A stretch of DNA of 64,000 nucleotides from positions 1 to 64,000 of the forward strand of contig JAIVLN010000008.1 in the NCBI GenBank assembly GCA_020524245.1, read 5' to 3'. Every line of letters begins with the position of its first letter. The first letter of the stretch is position 1. Position numbers and translations under genes: made by a program. Shown here piece after piece: positions 43,510 through 53,089 of the stretch. The notes beneath the pieces are model-generated. The model was not told the DNA's origin. It made no database searches and saw nothing but the letters and a program-made list of their open reading frames with translations. The DNA comes from Rossellomorea aquimaris. GTDB taxonomy: Bacteria > Bacillota > Bacilli > Bacillales > Fictibacillaceae.

Positions 43510-43559
43510 TTATGACCAAGTCCTAAACACAGTATAGCACGGATTCCTACCATGTTAAA
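43510..43559 (-). promoter_or_regulatory. fabI promoter with FapR-type operator
   Basis: On the minus strand TTTAAC (43554-43559), 17 nt, TGC-TATACT (extended -10, 43531-43536). Downstream, TTAGGACTTGGTCATAA (43510-43526) is a 7-3-7 near-palindrome (6 of 7 pairs) like the FapR box, at the place where FapR blocks initiation in B. subtilis. Confidence 0.7.
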
Positions 43560-43608
43560 ATGATTTCCACAAATGCTTTTATATATAATAAAAGCTTTAA
43601 AAACATAA

Positions 43609-43643
43609 TAGAAGACAGGATTGTCATACAATCCCGTCTTCTA
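43609..43643 (-). terminator. Terminator of the mgtE unit
   Basis: ATAGAAGAC-A-GGATTGT / ACAATCC-C-GTCTTCTAT hairpin with 3-nt loop and one mismatch, followed on the minus strand by TATGTTTTT. Confidence 0.8.
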
Positions 43644-43695
43644 TCTGTCCATTAATATTCGCTTTTAATCGAAGAACACAATCAGTCTCTTCCAT
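43624..43695 (-). CDS. Possible 23-residue peptide after mgtE
   Basis: ATG 43695 follows AAGGGGAG at 7 nt; the frame encodes 23 residues (MEETDCVLRLKANINGQIED, then GIV) and stops inside the terminator hairpin. The strong ribosome site immediately after the mgtE stop is the only support. It may be a real small ORF or chance. Confidence 0.25.
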   Translation of the reverse strand: MEETDCVLRLKANINGQIEDGIV

Positions 43696-43710
43696 AACAA
43701 TCTCCCCTTA

Positions 43711-45063
43711 TTAAACCAAGTATTGCATAAGTGCGGTCGCCATTCCGAAATAGATTAGGACACTGATGATATCATTGATGGTCGTGATGAATGGGCCTGA
43801 TGCAACTGCTGGGTCGATTTTTAATTTATGCATGAACAAAGGGATCAACGCCCCTGCGAGCGTAGCAACGACAAGTGTGAATAAAATAGAGACTCCGACC
43901 AAAAGCCCAAGATAAATGGAACTTTGCCATAAATAAACGATGATGGTAATCACAATTCCACACGTTGTTCCAGTTATGAGTCCTGTTCCTGCTTCACGTA
44001 AAATTAAACTTCTTAAATCTTCCTTATCCGTATCACCTGTCGCAATACCTCTGACGGCTACTGCTAGTGCTTGTGTCCCTGTATTACCAGCCATTCCTGC
44101 AATCAAAGGTATGAAAACGGCTAAAATCGCCACTTGATTCAGTGTGTCTTCAAATTGACCGATCAAGCTTGCTGTGATTGTTCCCAGGAAGAGTAGAACG
44201 ACGAGCCACGGTAATCTTCGCTTCGCAGCCTGCAACGGGTTACGATCGGCTGAATCCATGTCTGAAACCGCTGCAAGTTTGGAATAGTCTTCGGAAGCCT
44301 CTTCATCGATGACATCGACGATATCATCGACAGTGATGATTCCGAGCAAATGATTCTGAAAGTCCACAACCGGAAGAGCAAGAAAGTCATAGTCTTTCAT
44401 CATTCTTGCAGCCTCTTCCTGGTCTTCCCCTACAGATATGGAGACGACCCGATCGTTCATGACTTCCGATACGAGCGTCTTTTCTTCCGCAATAATGAGG
44501 TCACGTAAAGAGATGACACCTGCCAGTTTCTTGTGTTCATCGACTACGAACACATAATAGATTGTTTCGGCGTCTGGTGCTTCCTTACGTAAGATCTGCA
44601 TCGCTTCAATCACGGTTTGATGGGCCCGAATGGATACGAATTCTGTAGTCATGATACTACCGGCTGTTTTTTCCTCATAATGAAGCAGGTCTTTGATCTC
44701 TTGTGCTGCTTCGTTATCCATGATGGTCAAATAGCTGGCGAGTTGTTCTGCTTCTAAGTCATTCAATACGTCTACGGCATCATCAGCGTACATTTCGCCT
44801 AGCATTTCCGCTGCATAGAATGGCTGCATCTCGAACAGGTAATCCTTTGTATCTTCAATCTCGATCTTTTCAAAGATCTCCGCCATTTCTTCAGGTGAAA
44901 GATAGCGATATATCCGCATCCTCAGCTCTTCTTCTAAATCGGTGAAGAGTCTTGTCTGATCATAAGGATGCATTTCAAGGAATTGTTCCCTGAACTGGTC
45001 GATATCTTCTCTTTCCAATGCATCGATTACTGGTTGAAATTCAAATTCTTCTACTGATTCCAT
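43711..45063 (-). CDS. mgtE: MgtE magnesium channel
   Basis: 450 residues from ATG 45063 behind GAGGGGGAG. N-terminal MgtE helical domain (about 1-125), two CBS domains (about 130-255, beginning SIMTTEFVSI and NDRVVSISV), a connecting helix and five C-terminal transmembrane helices (about 285-450) with the conserved GMAGNTGTQALAVAVRG pore segment. Mg2+-gated Mg2+ channel. I looked for an M-box riboswitch in the 190-nt upstream region and did not see one. Divergent from the RodA-like gene. Confidence 0.95.
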   Translation of the reverse strand: MESVEEFEFQPVIDALEREDIDQFREQFLEMHPYDQTRLFTDLEEELRMRIYRYLSPEEMAEIFEKIEIEDTKDYLFEMQPFYAAEMLGEMYADDAVDVLNDLEAEQLASYLTIMDNEAAQEIKDLLHYEEKTAGSIMTTEFVSIRAHQTVIEAMQILRKEAPDAETIYYVFVVDEHKKLAGVISLRDLIIAEEKTLVSEVMNDRVVSISVGEDQEEAARMMKDYDFLALPVVDFQNHLLGIITVDDIVDVIDEEASEDYSKLAAVSDMDSADRNPLQAAKRRLPWLVVLLFLGTITASLIGQFEDTLNQVAILAVFIPLIAGMAGNTGTQALAVAVRGIATGDTDKEDLRSLILREAGTGLITGTTCGIVITIIVYLWQSSIYLGLLVGVSILFTLVVATLAGALIPLFMHKLKIDPAVASGPFITTINDIISVLIYFGMATALMQYLV

Positions 45064-45255
45064 CGCGACTCCCCCTCTCAAAAGGGCTTCAAATTTGTTT
45101 TTGACTACGAAAGTTATATCATGCCCAATCCTAATGCAGATTTGTCAATTTTCCAACCCTTGAATCTCAGTTATTTTCAAACAATCCATAGTTCGTTATG
45201 ATAAAAAGTGTTATGATTTTATAATGAACTCGTACGTAAGGCAGGTAAAAAATAA

Positions 45256-46440
45256 ATGACAAATTCAGATAGAGAAACCCCTTTCCAACAAATTGATTAT
45301 AACTTACTTTTTATCTTATTTCTTTTAATCTGTTCAAGTTGCATCGCCATTTACAGTGCGGTTGGACAATATGAAGGAAATTTCGTCATCAAGCAGATGT
45401 TCTGGTATTCCGTGGGATTCGTTGCCATCGCTTTCGTCATGATTTTGGATTTCGATCAGTTTTTGAAACTATCCTGGTACATATACGGTCTCGGACTCTT
45501 CTTACTCTCAGGAATTACAGTGATCCCTATGGTCGATCCAAACGCGGGTACACCTGATGCAATTGTCCCTTTGATCAACGGTGCTCAGAGCTGGTATCGG
45601 TTTGGAGGGATTTCTTTCCAGCCTTCGGAATTGATGAAGGTGGCTTTGATCATTACGATTGCGAACGTGGTTACCATCCATAATGAACGGTACAAAGATC
45701 GCCTGATCCGCGATGATCTCTTGCTGCTCGGAAAAGTCATGCTCGTTTCTATTCCACCAGTATTTCTCGTGGTGACCCAGCCTGACTTGGGAACGACACT
45801 CGTGTTCATTGCTATCATCGCGAGTCTGATCCTGGTTTCAGGCATCCGGTGGCGGATTATCCTGCTGTTGACACTTATTTTCGTGTTGTTCATTACCGCA
45901 TTAGTGATGACTTACTTGTACTTCCCAGAATTTTTCTTAGAGTATATTTTGGAAGGGTATCAATTGAACCGGTTTTACGGTTGGCTTCAACCTTATGAGT
46001 TTGAACAAGGCTTTGGATTCCAACTTGTCAAGTCCTTGCTGGCGATCGGATCCGGGCAACTTTACGGAAAAGGATTTACGGAAGGAAATGTCTACTTCCC
46101 TGAAGCTCAAACCGATTTTATCTTCTCTGTGATCGGAGAAGAATTCGGATTTATGGGAACAAGCTTCGTCATTTCTTTATTTTTCTTATTGATCTATCGT
46201 ATCATTCACGCGGCTCTTGAGAGTAACGATCCATTTGGAAGCTATTTGTGTGCTGGAGTCATCGGTATGATCACTTTCCAGGTCTTCCAAAACATCGGAA
46301 TGACCATCGGATTGCTACCAATTACCGGAATCCCACTACCTTTCATCAGCTATGGAGGAAGTTCAACCTTAGCCAGCATGATCGCCATCGGTCTGGTTCT
46401 AAATGTCCGCTCACGTACTAGAAACTATATGTTTGATTAA
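45256..46440 (+). CDS. FtsW/RodA/SpoVE family peptidoglycan polymerase (RodA-like)
   Basis: 394 residues, about ten transmembrane segments. SEDS family motifs: NGAQSWYRFGGISFQPSELMK read in parts, the AQTDFIFSVIGEEFGFMG loop with the catalytic Asp region, and GIPLPFISYGGSS near the C-terminus. SEDS proteins polymerise lipid II for elongation, division or spore cortex. The length and the pre-NGAQSW insertion favour RodA over FtsW, but a paralogue is possible. Followed by a strong terminator. Confidence 0.88.
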   Translation: MTNSDRETPFQQIDYNLLFILFLLICSSCIAIYSAVGQYEGNFVIKQMFWYSVGFVAIAFVMILDFDQFLKLSWYIYGLGLFLLSGITVIPMVDPNAGTPDAIVPLINGAQSWYRFGGISFQPSELMKVALIITIANVVTIHNERYKDRLIRDDLLLLGKVMLVSIPPVFLVVTQPDLGTTLVFIAIIASLILVSGIRWRIILLLTLIFVLFITALVMTYLYFPEFFLEYILEGYQLNRFYGWLQPYEFEQGFGFQLVKSLLAIGSGQLYGKGFTEGNVYFPEAQTDFIFSVIGEEFGFMGTSFVISLFFLLIYRIIHAALESNDPFGSYLCAGVIGMITFQVFQNIGMTIGLLPITGIPLPFISYGGSSTLASMIAIGLVLNVRSRTRNYMFD

Positions 46441-46467
46441 AAAGCACCTTTTCGGGTGCTTTTTTTC
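46439..46467 (+). terminator. Intrinsic terminator of the RodA-like gene
   Basis: AAAGCACC / GGTGCTTT stem and a run of seven T residues. Confidence 0.9.
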
Positions 46468-46580
46468 ATTGGTGAAATGGAGTTAGTTGTTTTTCGTTAT
46501 GATTACGGGATAAAATATGTTTTATGGTGAGGATAAATGAGAAATTCTATAGTGTAGATTCTAATGCTAGAGGTGGAATG

Positions 46581-47324
46581 ATGAAATACGATGTTGTAGG
46601 AGATATTCATGGTTGCTATGAAGAATTGATACAACTACTGGAGAAGCTAGGATACTCCAGGGCTCAACAAGGAATGTACAAACATCCAGAAGCAAGGAAG
46701 CTTGTATTTTTAGGTGATTTGACCGATCGTGGTCCACAATCCATAAAAGTCATCGAACTCGTATATGAGCTTGTCCAGCAAGAACTCGCTTTATATTCGC
46801 CTGGAAACCATTGTGATAAACTGTACCGTTATTTCTTAGGACGGGATGTCCAGGTACGGCACGGACTTGAGACGACCGTTGAAGAATACCAGCATTTATC
46901 TCCCACGCATCAAGAGGAAATCTCTCATAAGTTCAAGAAGTTGTATGAAGAAGCTCCCCTTTATCTTCAATTGGATGAAGGACGCCTGGTGGTTGCACAT
47001 GCTGGTATACGTGAAGATTTCATCGGTCATACGCATAAGCGAGTAAGAACGTTTGTGTTGTATGGGGACATTACTGGAGAAAAGCATGAAAACGGTATGC
47101 CTGTGCGCAGAGATTGGGCAAAGAAATATGGAGGCGAACCCATTATCGTATACGGCCATACGCCTGTAAAAGAGTCAAGAAGAGTGGGAAACACAATCAA
47201 CATCGATACCGGATGTGTCTTTGGGGGCACGTTGACCGCCTATCGTTATCCTGAAAACACCACAGTTTCAGTCCCTTCTGCAATGCCTTACGTGGAAGAG
47301 AAATTCAGACCATTTGATGACTAA
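46581..47324 (+). CDS. prpE: Bis(5'-nucleosyl)-tetraphosphatase PrpE
   Basis: About 247 residues; ATG 46581 lies 4 nt after AGAGGTGG (the ATG at 46578 is too close). Metallophosphoesterase motifs [19 protein letters not shown] and GHTPV are in order, as in PPP-family enzymes. B. subtilis PrpE hydrolyses Ap4A asymmetrically and influences spore germination. Its position next to the RluD-type gene and nadK matches B. subtilis. Confidence 0.92.
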   Translation: MKYDVVGDIHGCYEELIQLLEKLGYSRAQQGMYKHPEARKLVFLGDLTDRGPQSIKVIELVYELVQQELALYSPGNHCDKLYRYFLGRDVQVRHGLETTVEEYQHLSPTHQEEISHKFKKLYEEAPLYLQLDEGRLVVAHAGIREDFIGHTHKRVRTFVLYGDITGEKHENGMPVRRDWAKKYGGEPIIVYGHTPVKESRRVGNTINIDTGCVFGGTLTAYRYPENTTVSVPSAMPYVEEKFRPFDD

Positions 47325-47326
47325 AG

Positions 47327-47355
47327 AAGACTGCCGAAATCTGGCAGTCTTTTTC
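47327..47355. terminator. Bidirectional terminator prpE / pseudouridine synthase
   Basis: AAGACTGCC / GGCAGTCTT with 7-nt loop between convergent genes, T run on the plus strand. Confidence 0.85.
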
Positions 47356-48248
47356 TATCTTTCCATCCATTTTTTCATATCTTCAGGAATTGGCGCATGA
47401 ATCTCTATCATTTTTTCTTCAAAAGGATGATAAAACGCTAAAGTTACGCTGTGGAGCGCTTGCCGTTCGATGAACTGAAGAGTCCCTCCGTACAAGTCAT
47501 CTCCTAATAACGGGTGATCGATATGAGCCATATGCACCCTGATCTGATGTGTTCGTCCCGTTTCTAACTTTAGTTTGATAAGCGCGTATTTCTCGTAGGT
47601 TGCTATTACCTCATAATTGGTCTTAGCCTGCTTCCCATCCGGGCGGACACAACGTTCTATGATACTCCCTTCTTTTCTACCGATCGGAGCTTCAATCGTA
47701 CCAGAATGTGGTTCCGGCACTCCGTGGCATAGGGCAACATAAGAGCGGTTCAACGTTCCATCCTTTTGTTGACGGGACAATAGCGAATGTCCATATCGAT
47801 GCTTTGCAAACAAGACGATACCACTAGTGTTACGATCCAAACGATTGACTGCATGGATGGTTGATGCGATTCGATTCTTTTGATAATAATGAAGAATCCC
47901 TTGTGCAAGGGATTCTTTACTTCTAAATCGAGATGGGATCGTTGGTAAGTCTGCAGGTTTATCTACAGCCAGGAAATGTTCGTCCTCAAACAATACTGAC
48001 AAAGGCAGATCAATCGGTTCCATGTATTCACTGATCTCTTCCACTGGAAAGCGTACCGTTACGATATCTCCTGCCTTCAAGTTATACCGAACGGTGACGT
48101 GTTCATCATTGACTTTCAAATCGCCACCCTTGAACTTGATGTCGGTAAGCGCTTGTCTTGATATCAATTTATCTTTCAGCAAGTAGTCTCTTAAGGATTT
48201 ACCTTCAAATTCTTTATTAATCGTCCAAGTGAATTCTAATGGCTTCAT
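47355..48248 (-). CDS. yjbO: RluA/RluD family pseudouridine synthase, YjbO-like
   Basis: 297 residues. N-terminal S4-like RNA-binding domain (about 15-75, LISRQALTDIKFKGGDL) and the RluA catalytic domain with the Asp motif HAVNRLDRNTSGIVLFAK; the C-terminal LETGRTHQIRVH is also diagnostic. It isomerises uridines in rRNA or tRNA; the target site is not predictable. Last gene of the relQ-nadK-yjbO unit, 12 nt after nadK. Confidence 0.9.
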   Translation of the reverse strand: MKPLEFTWTINKEFEGKSLRDYLLKDKLISRQALTDIKFKGGDLKVNDEHVTVRYNLKAGDIVTVRFPVEEISEYMEPIDLPLSVLFEDEHFLAVDKPADLPTIPSRFRSKESLAQGILHYYQKNRIASTIHAVNRLDRNTSGIVLFAKHRYGHSLLSRQQKDGTLNRSYVALCHGVPEPHSGTIEAPIGRKEGSIIERCVRPDGKQAKTNYEVIATYEKYALIKLKLETGRTHQIRVHMAHIDHPLLGDDLYGGTLQFIERQALHSVTLAFYHPFEEKMIEIHAPIPEDMKKWMER

Positions 48249-48260
48249 ATCTTCATTTCC

Positions 48261-49055
48261 TTACTCTTTAACAAATGATTCCCTGACCCGCTTCCAAAAT
48301 GGGAATGGTCGGAATCGGGCAAATCGTACTTTCTCCTCGGCCACTCTGCATTGGATGGATTTCACTTTTTCATGCAGTAAGAAAAGATGGTCGATTGTAA
48401 TGTGGAAATCCACATCATTCACCGGCTTCAAAAGACATGTATGATGCTGAGGCAACACAAGCGGTGAACCGACTGTCCGGAACACACGATTGTTGATGGA
48501 TGCCATTTCCGACAGCTGTATGGATGGTAGTGATGGATGGATGATTGCTCCACCTAGTGCTTTATTGTAGGCTGTACTTCCAGATGGTGTGGAAATGCAT
48601 AGTCCATCACCCCTGAACGTTTCAAACTCTTCTCCCTTGATCTCTACGTTCATGACAAGGGAACCTTCTACACTTTTCACTGTACATTCATTCATCGCGA
48701 GATAACGGCTTTCCTTCTCATCGTTCAAATATCGGACGGTCACTTCCAGAAGCGGATACTCGACGATCTGGAAAGGTGTTTTTGCAATGTGGATGACAAG
48801 CTTCTCCACTTCATCAGGCGTCCAGTCTGCATAAAACCCCAGATGACCTGTGTGGACCCCGACAAATGCCGTTTGATCGACCCGTTCGATGTAATGGTGG
48901 AAAGCGTGAAGCAATGTTCCGTCACCGCCGATGGATATGACAATATCCGGTTCCTTCTCATTGAAGGTCAGATCGAAGTCTGTCAAATACGATTTGATTT
49001 TCTTTTCAAGCTTTGCGGATGTTTCATCACCCTTAGAAATAATCGAAAAATTCAT
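48261..49055 (-). CDS. nadK: NAD kinase
   Basis: 264 residues with G43-G44-D45-G46 (SIGGDGTLL), the NE motif ([10 protein letters not shown]) and [16 protein letters not shown]. It makes NADP from NAD using ATP or polyphosphate. Second gene of the relQ-nadK-yjbO unit, as in B. subtilis yjbM-yjbN-yjbO. Confidence 0.95.
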   Translation of the reverse strand: MNFSIISKGDETSAKLEKKIKSYLTDFDLTFNEKEPDIVISIGGDGTLLHAFHHYIERVDQTAFVGVHTGHLGFYADWTPDEVEKLVIHIAKTPFQIVEYPLLEVTVRYLNDEKESRYLAMNECTVKSVEGSLVMNVEIKGEEFETFRGDGLCISTPSGSTAYNKALGGAIIHPSLPSIQLSEMASINNRVFRTVGSPLVLPQHHTCLLKPVNDVDFHITIDHLFLLHEKVKSIQCRVAEEKVRFARFRPFPFWKRVRESFVKE

Positions 49056-49096
49056 CTGCCATCGCTTCCTTACTCTAATTTTCCTAATACATGCCG

Positions 49097-49723
49097 TTAT
49101 GTAAGCTTCCGCTGCTCTTTCTGCTCGAAAATTTTCTGAGCCTCTTGGATCTCACCTTTTATCAATGACATTTCTTCGTCTAAACGGAATGCCGCTTCTG
49201 CCGCTCTTTGTAGTCGGTTTTCGATTTTCTTCGGAATTGCACCGGAGTACTTGTAGTTCAATGAATGCTCGATTGTTGCCCAAAAGTTCATTGCCAGTGT
49301 ACGGATCTGTATTTCCACAAGCAGGTTCTTTTCGGTTTCTCCTATTTGAACAGGATAGGATACGACGACATGGAAAGAGCGATATCCGCTTGGCTTCTTA
49401 TGCGTGATGTAATCTCGTTCCTCAACGATTTTCAGATCTTTTCTCTTCTCGAGCAAGTGGATGACGGCATAGATGTCATCAACGAATTGACACATCACCC
49501 GGATTCCAGCAATGTCTTGGATTTCCGTCTCTATATCCTCAAGCGAGAGGTTTTTTCGTTTCGTCTTATCGATGATACTTGCAATCGGCTTTACCCTGCC
49601 GGTTACAAATTCAATCGGGGAATGCTTGTTTTCAATCAAGCATTGCTCCCGGACACCCTTCAATTTGATCTTCAATTCTTCCACTGCTTGTTTATATGGG
49701 TTCAAAAAAACGTTCCAATCCAT
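49097..49723 (-). CDS. relQ: Small alarmone synthetase RelQ (YjbM)
   Basis: 208 residues from ATG 49723, 3 nt after GGTGGTGGT. Stand-alone RelA/SpoT synthetase domain with [34 protein letters not shown] and the [22 protein letters not shown] segment; no hydrolase domain. It synthesises (p)ppGpp as an allosterically activated tetramer. Opening gene of the unit with nadK and yjbO. Confidence 0.95.
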   Translation of the reverse strand: MDWNVFLNPYKQAVEELKIKLKGVREQCLIENKHSPIEFVTGRVKPIASIIDKTKRKNLSLEDIETEIQDIAGIRVMCQFVDDIYAVIHLLEKRKDLKIVEERDYITHKKPSGYRSFHVVVSYPVQIGETEKNLLVEIQIRTLAMNFWATIEHSLNYKYSGAIPKKIENRLQRAAEAAFRLDEEMSLIKGEIQEAQKIFEQKEQRKLT

Positions 49724-49762
49724 CTGACCACCACCGAATTTCATTTTCGGAAGCGTGTGGGT

Positions 49763-50152
49763 TTATTCTTTTACTGGTTCGAAGATTTCCTCCACACTGC
49801 TCATCATTTCGCTTCCGTAGTTTGCATTACCTGAAATATTTTGAATCAAATATTCAAGTTCCTCTCTCAACCCGTCCATTGGGAAGGATCCGTGGTGTGA
49901 TAAGGACAAGACACCTTCTTTTTCTTCTGTTAAGACTGATTTCAGCTCTGACCAGTGATCCTTCGGTATAGAAACATAGATAAAGCTATCGTCTGTTTCC
50001 AATATGTAAATGAATGATAGAGAGTCAGAGTCCACTAGGACTTGTCCTGATGGTTCCAAATTCAAATCCTTCTCTAGCGATTCACTTTTGCAATTGAATT
50101 GTATCGTGTTGTCTTTCACTTCAGTTGATGTCACTTCTAGTCTTGCAGTCAT
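49763..50152 (-). CDS. yjbL: UPF0738 family protein, YjbL-like
   Basis: 129 residues, soluble, beta-rich and acidic. VDSDSLSFIYILETDDSFIYVSIP (in parts) and the LSHHGSFPMDGLREELEYLIQNI helix are characteristic of YjbL. Function unknown. It lies between yjbK (divergent) and relQ (40 nt downstream), the same order as in B. subtilis. Confidence 0.88.
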   Translation of the reverse strand: MTARLEVTSTEVKDNTIQFNCKSESLEKDLNLEPSGQVLVDSDSLSFIYILETDDSFIYVSIPKDHWSELKSVLTEEKEGVLSLSHHGSFPMDGLREELEYLIQNISGNANYGSEMMSSVEEIFEPVKE

Positions 50153-50280
50153 GATGGTCCTCCTAAACTAAATCTGATTTCCACCTCTTAGTGTATCACA
50201 TTTTCCAATCGGATAATAATTGTAGAGACGGGGCGGTTATGAGATAATGACCGAAAAATCCATCCAGGAGATGAGACATA

Positions 50281-50859
50281 ATGGAACAAGAATTGGAAAT
50301 CGAATTGAAAAACTTAGTGACGAGTGAAGAGTTCGAAAGGTTGGTCTCACACTTTTCCATTCCAAAAGATCAGTTCAAGTCACAGACGAACTATTACTTT
50401 GATACAAGTGACTTTGCATTGAAAAAGCACGGGTGTGCCCTGCGAATACGGGAGAAAGACAATACCTTTACATTCACTTTGAAAGAACCTCAAGGAGATG
50501 GCTTGCTGGAATCCAATGAGAAATTATCTGACGAAGACGCCGAGCTGCTCATTAAAGGAGAAGGGCTTGAGACCAGTGAACTATTGGATCATCTTCAAGA
50601 AAAGTATCAGATTCATCCTTCCGATTTATGCAATCTCGGCTCATTGGAAACCTACCGTCATGAAGAGACTTATCAATCGGGTTTGCTCGTGTTCGATCAT
50701 TCTAAGTATCTAGGTGTAGAGGATTTTGAATTAGAATTCGAAGTATCTGATCGTAAACAAGGGGAAGTAGAATTTGAGGCCCTTTTATCGGAGTTCGACA
50801 TTCCAAATAGAGAAACGCCGAACAAAATCCAGCGCTTTTTCAATCAAAAGCATAAATAA
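50281..50859 (+). CDS. yjbK: CYTH domain triphosphatase-like protein, YjbK
   Basis: 192 residues. The CYTH signature E6-x-E8-x-K10 is at the N-terminus, followed by YYFDTSDFALKKHGCALRIR and TFTLKEP strands of the triphosphate tunnel fold. The family cleaves inorganic triphosphate or related compounds. Divergent from yjbL; followed 86 nt later by yjbJ. Confidence 0.92.
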   Translation: MEQELEIELKNLVTSEEFERLVSHFSIPKDQFKSQTNYYFDTSDFALKKHGCALRIREKDNTFTFTLKEPQGDGLLESNEKLSDEDAELLIKGEGLETSELLDHLQEKYQIHPSDLCNLGSLETYRHEETYQSGLLVFDHSKYLGVEDFELEFEVSDRKQGEVEFEALLSEFDIPNRETPNKIQRFFNQKHK

Positions 50860-50945
50860 GGTGCTCTTAGCTTTGTCCAAATTTTTCTATCTTCACTTAA
50901 ATCATTTTGATATGATATGAGTAGTAGAGAAAGTGGGGATGATTT

Positions 50946-51566
50946 TTGAACAGCCAATGGATTCAGTCTTTCTTACAACTCCAGTCACTTCGTCAAATCG
51001 ACTTCAAATCAAGTCCTATATCTTCACCATCAGGAAAGGCCGTATGGAGTCAGATTTTTGAAAGCGAGCTGCAATCATTACTGGGAACGAAGTCAAACAC
51101 TCAGATGAAACAGATAATCAATCGACCAACCATGCAACCACAAATCGGTAGCCCGATGTTGGTGAACCAGGCACCTATTTCTAAAGATCTAACTTATTCC
51201 TCATACATAAATGAAGCAGCAGAACGGTTTGGAGTCGACCCGAAGTTAATTTATTCGGTCATCAAGCAAGAGTCCAACTTCAAAGCGATGAGCACAAGTC
51301 CAGCGGGCGCGATGGGATTGATGCAACTCATGCCGAAAACGGCAGAAGGTCTTGGTGTCCGGAACCCCTATAACCCGAGGGAAAACATCATGGGTGGCAC
51401 GAAATATTTGAAGCAGATGCTCGATCGTTATGAGGGGAACGTCCAAAAAGCACTTGCCGCCTATAACGCAGGTCCCGGAAATGTCGACAAGTATGACGGA
51501 ATCCCACCTTTCAAAGAAACGACCCAGTATGTCAAGAAAGTAATCGCAAACTTCCAAAGTGTATAA
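50946..51566 (+). CDS. yjbJ: Lytic transglycosylase (SLT domain), YjbJ-like
   Basis: 206 residues. The start is TTG 50946: the more obvious ATG at 50939 is in another frame. SLT domain from about 88: catalytic E109 in SVIKQESNF, then AMGLMQLMPKTA and AYNAGPGNVDKY. It cleaves peptidoglycan glycan strands with 1,6-anhydro product formation. The first 85 residues contain no clear signal peptide, so the export route is unclear. Followed by a strong terminator. Confidence 0.9.
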   Translation: MNSQWIQSFLQLQSLRQIDFKSSPISSPSGKAVWSQIFESELQSLLGTKSNTQMKQIINRPTMQPQIGSPMLVNQAPISKDLTYSSYINEAAERFGVDPKLIYSVIKQESNFKAMSTSPAGAMGLMQLMPKTAEGLGVRNPYNPRENIMGGTKYLKQMLDRYEGNVQKALAAYNAGPGNVDKYDGIPPFKETTQYVKKVIANFQSV

Positions 51567-51577
51567 TTCATTATGTA

Positions 51578-51607
51578 AAAAGATGACTCCGCTGAGTCAT
51601 CTTTTTT
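51578..51607 (+). terminator. Intrinsic terminator of yjbJ
   Basis: AAAAGATGACTC / GAGTCATCTTTT with 4-nt loop and T run. Confidence 0.92.
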
Positions 51608-51753
51608 AGCTTGTTTTTGGACAATCGCCTGTCTATTATGTTAGAAACACATAGGTAAGCAATTTCATCGAATCAGATTGTTTGCTCAAATCCGATGTGC
51701 ATTGCTAAAATAAGTATGAACTTCTTGGAACAAAATAAGGTAGGTTACTTTAT

Positions 51754-52134
51754 ATGAATAATGAAACGACTCCATTCGAAGCAATCGGTGGGTTTGATAA
51801 AATTGAACAATTAGTAGAAGCATTTTATGGGAGGGTACAAGCCCATCCAGATCTTGCACCAATCTTTCCGGATGACCTGACAGAAACGATGCGTAAACAG
51901 AAACAGTTTTTAAGTCAATTTTTAGGGGGCCCTCCTCTCTATACGGAGGAACATGGTCATCCTATGCTTCGCGCAAGACATCTTCCATTCCCGATTACAA
52001 GGAGCCGTGCTGAAGCCTGGTTATCCTGTATGAAAAGCGCCATGGATGAAGTGAATTTGGAAAGTCCTTATAAGGAACAAATCTTCAGTCGTTTAACGAT
52101 GACGGCTTATCACATGGTTAACAATCCTGAATAA
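51754..52134 (+). CDS. yjbI: Group II truncated hemoglobin, YjbI-like
   Basis: 126 residues. GGFDKIEQLVEAFYGRVQAHP at the start, then the proximal-His region PMLRARHLPFPITRSRAEAWL and the Trp of helix G typical of group II (trHbO) globins. Binds heme and handles O2, peroxide or NO. Operon with yjbH, 24 nt downstream, as in B. subtilis. Confidence 0.92.
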   Translation: MNNETTPFEAIGGFDKIEQLVEAFYGRVQAHPDLAPIFPDDLTETMRKQKQFLSQFLGGPPLYTEEHGHPMLRARHLPFPITRSRAEAWLSCMKSAMDEVNLESPYKEQIFSRLTMTAYHMVNNPE

Positions 52135-52158
52135 GATCGAGAGAAAGGAGAATAACCA

Positions 52159-53076
52159 TTGACTACTACAGATCATCATCAATCATCTGATCTAGAGTGC
52201 GGATATGAATGCGAACTACCTGCACCTTCAGGTAATCGTCCAATTGAAATATACTCCTTCGTCGATCCGCTCTGTCCGGAATGTTGGGGTTTAGAGCCTG
52301 TTATCAAAAAACTGCAAATCGAATATGGAAATCATTTTCGTCTTCGTCACTTGATGGGAGGACGGATTGAATACTGGAATTCTGTCGTACAAAAGCGAAA
52401 CGGAATCTGCTCGAAAGAAGACGTTGCAAAAAAATGGGAAATTACCGCGAATCGATCGGGTATGTCTTGCGATGGTGATGTTTGGTTTGAAGATCCTATC
52501 CAGACACCTTATATCGCTTCCATTGCTGTAAAAGCAGCTGAATTGCAAGGAAAATCAGGCGGAATGCGATTCTTAAGGAAGCTTAGAGAAGTGTTGTTCT
52601 TACAAAAGCAGAACATTACAAAGTTGGAAGTGCTGATTAATTGTGCAGATGAAGCGGGACTTGATATTGAAGAATTCAAGAAAGATCTTCATTCTGAATC
52701 GGCCGTGAAAGCATTCCAATGTGATGTAAAAACCACACAGGAAATGGAGGTCAACCAACTTCCGTCCCTCGTATTCTTCAGCGATACTTCAGATGAGGGA
52801 ATTAAAATCACAGGAATGTATTCGTATGATGTGTATGTACACATTCTCGAAGAATTACTTGGGGAGTTACCTGAAAAATGCACCCCTCCATCTCTAGAGC
52901 ATTTCCTAAAGAAATATCAATTCGTTGCAACAAAAGAAATTTCAGAGGTGTATAACCTTTCATCACGAGAAGTAGAGAACGAAATGAAGAAACTTGTTTT
53001 ACAACAAGTAGTTGAACGTGTACCTGTCAAACACGGAACCTTTTGGCGGTACAACAAAAACAGCCAATCCGAATAA
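52159..53076 (+). CDS. yjbH: ClpXP adaptor YjbH (Spx degradation)
   Basis: 305 residues from TTG 52159 (AAAGGAG). Thioredoxin/DsbA-like domain with DPLCPECWGLEP and an N-terminal Cys/His region, then the MGGRIEYW segment; a helical C-terminal domain from about 235. YjbH binds Spx and promotes its degradation by ClpXP; stress causes YjbH aggregation and frees Spx. The spx gene is at 61.8-62.2 kb. A terminator lies across the stop codon. Confidence 0.93.
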   Translation: MTTTDHHQSSDLECGYECELPAPSGNRPIEIYSFVDPLCPECWGLEPVIKKLQIEYGNHFRLRHLMGGRIEYWNSVVQKRNGICSKEDVAKKWEITANRSGMSCDGDVWFEDPIQTPYIASIAVKAAELQGKSGGMRFLRKLREVLFLQKQNITKLEVLINCADEAGLDIEEFKKDLHSESAVKAFQCDVKTTQEMEVNQLPSLVFFSDTSDEGIKITGMYSYDVYVHILEELLGELPEKCTPPSLEHFLKKYQFVATKEISEVYNLSSREVENEMKKLVLQQVVERVPVKHGTFWRYNKNSQSE

Positions 53077-53089
53077 GGATTGGTTGTTT
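53061..53089. terminator. Terminator at the yjbH / Nudix junction
   Basis: CAGCCAATCC / GGATTGGTTG hairpin with the yjbH stop codon near its loop; TTTATAT on the plus strand. Confidence 0.75.

Noticed and set aside
45064-45255. M-box magnesium riboswitch upstream of mgtE
   Set aside because: The region is long enough for a leader but none of the conserved M-box core segments or an antiterminator-terminator pair could be recognised.
50939-51000. ATG 50939 as yjbJ start
   Set aside because: It is in a different frame from the SLT domain.
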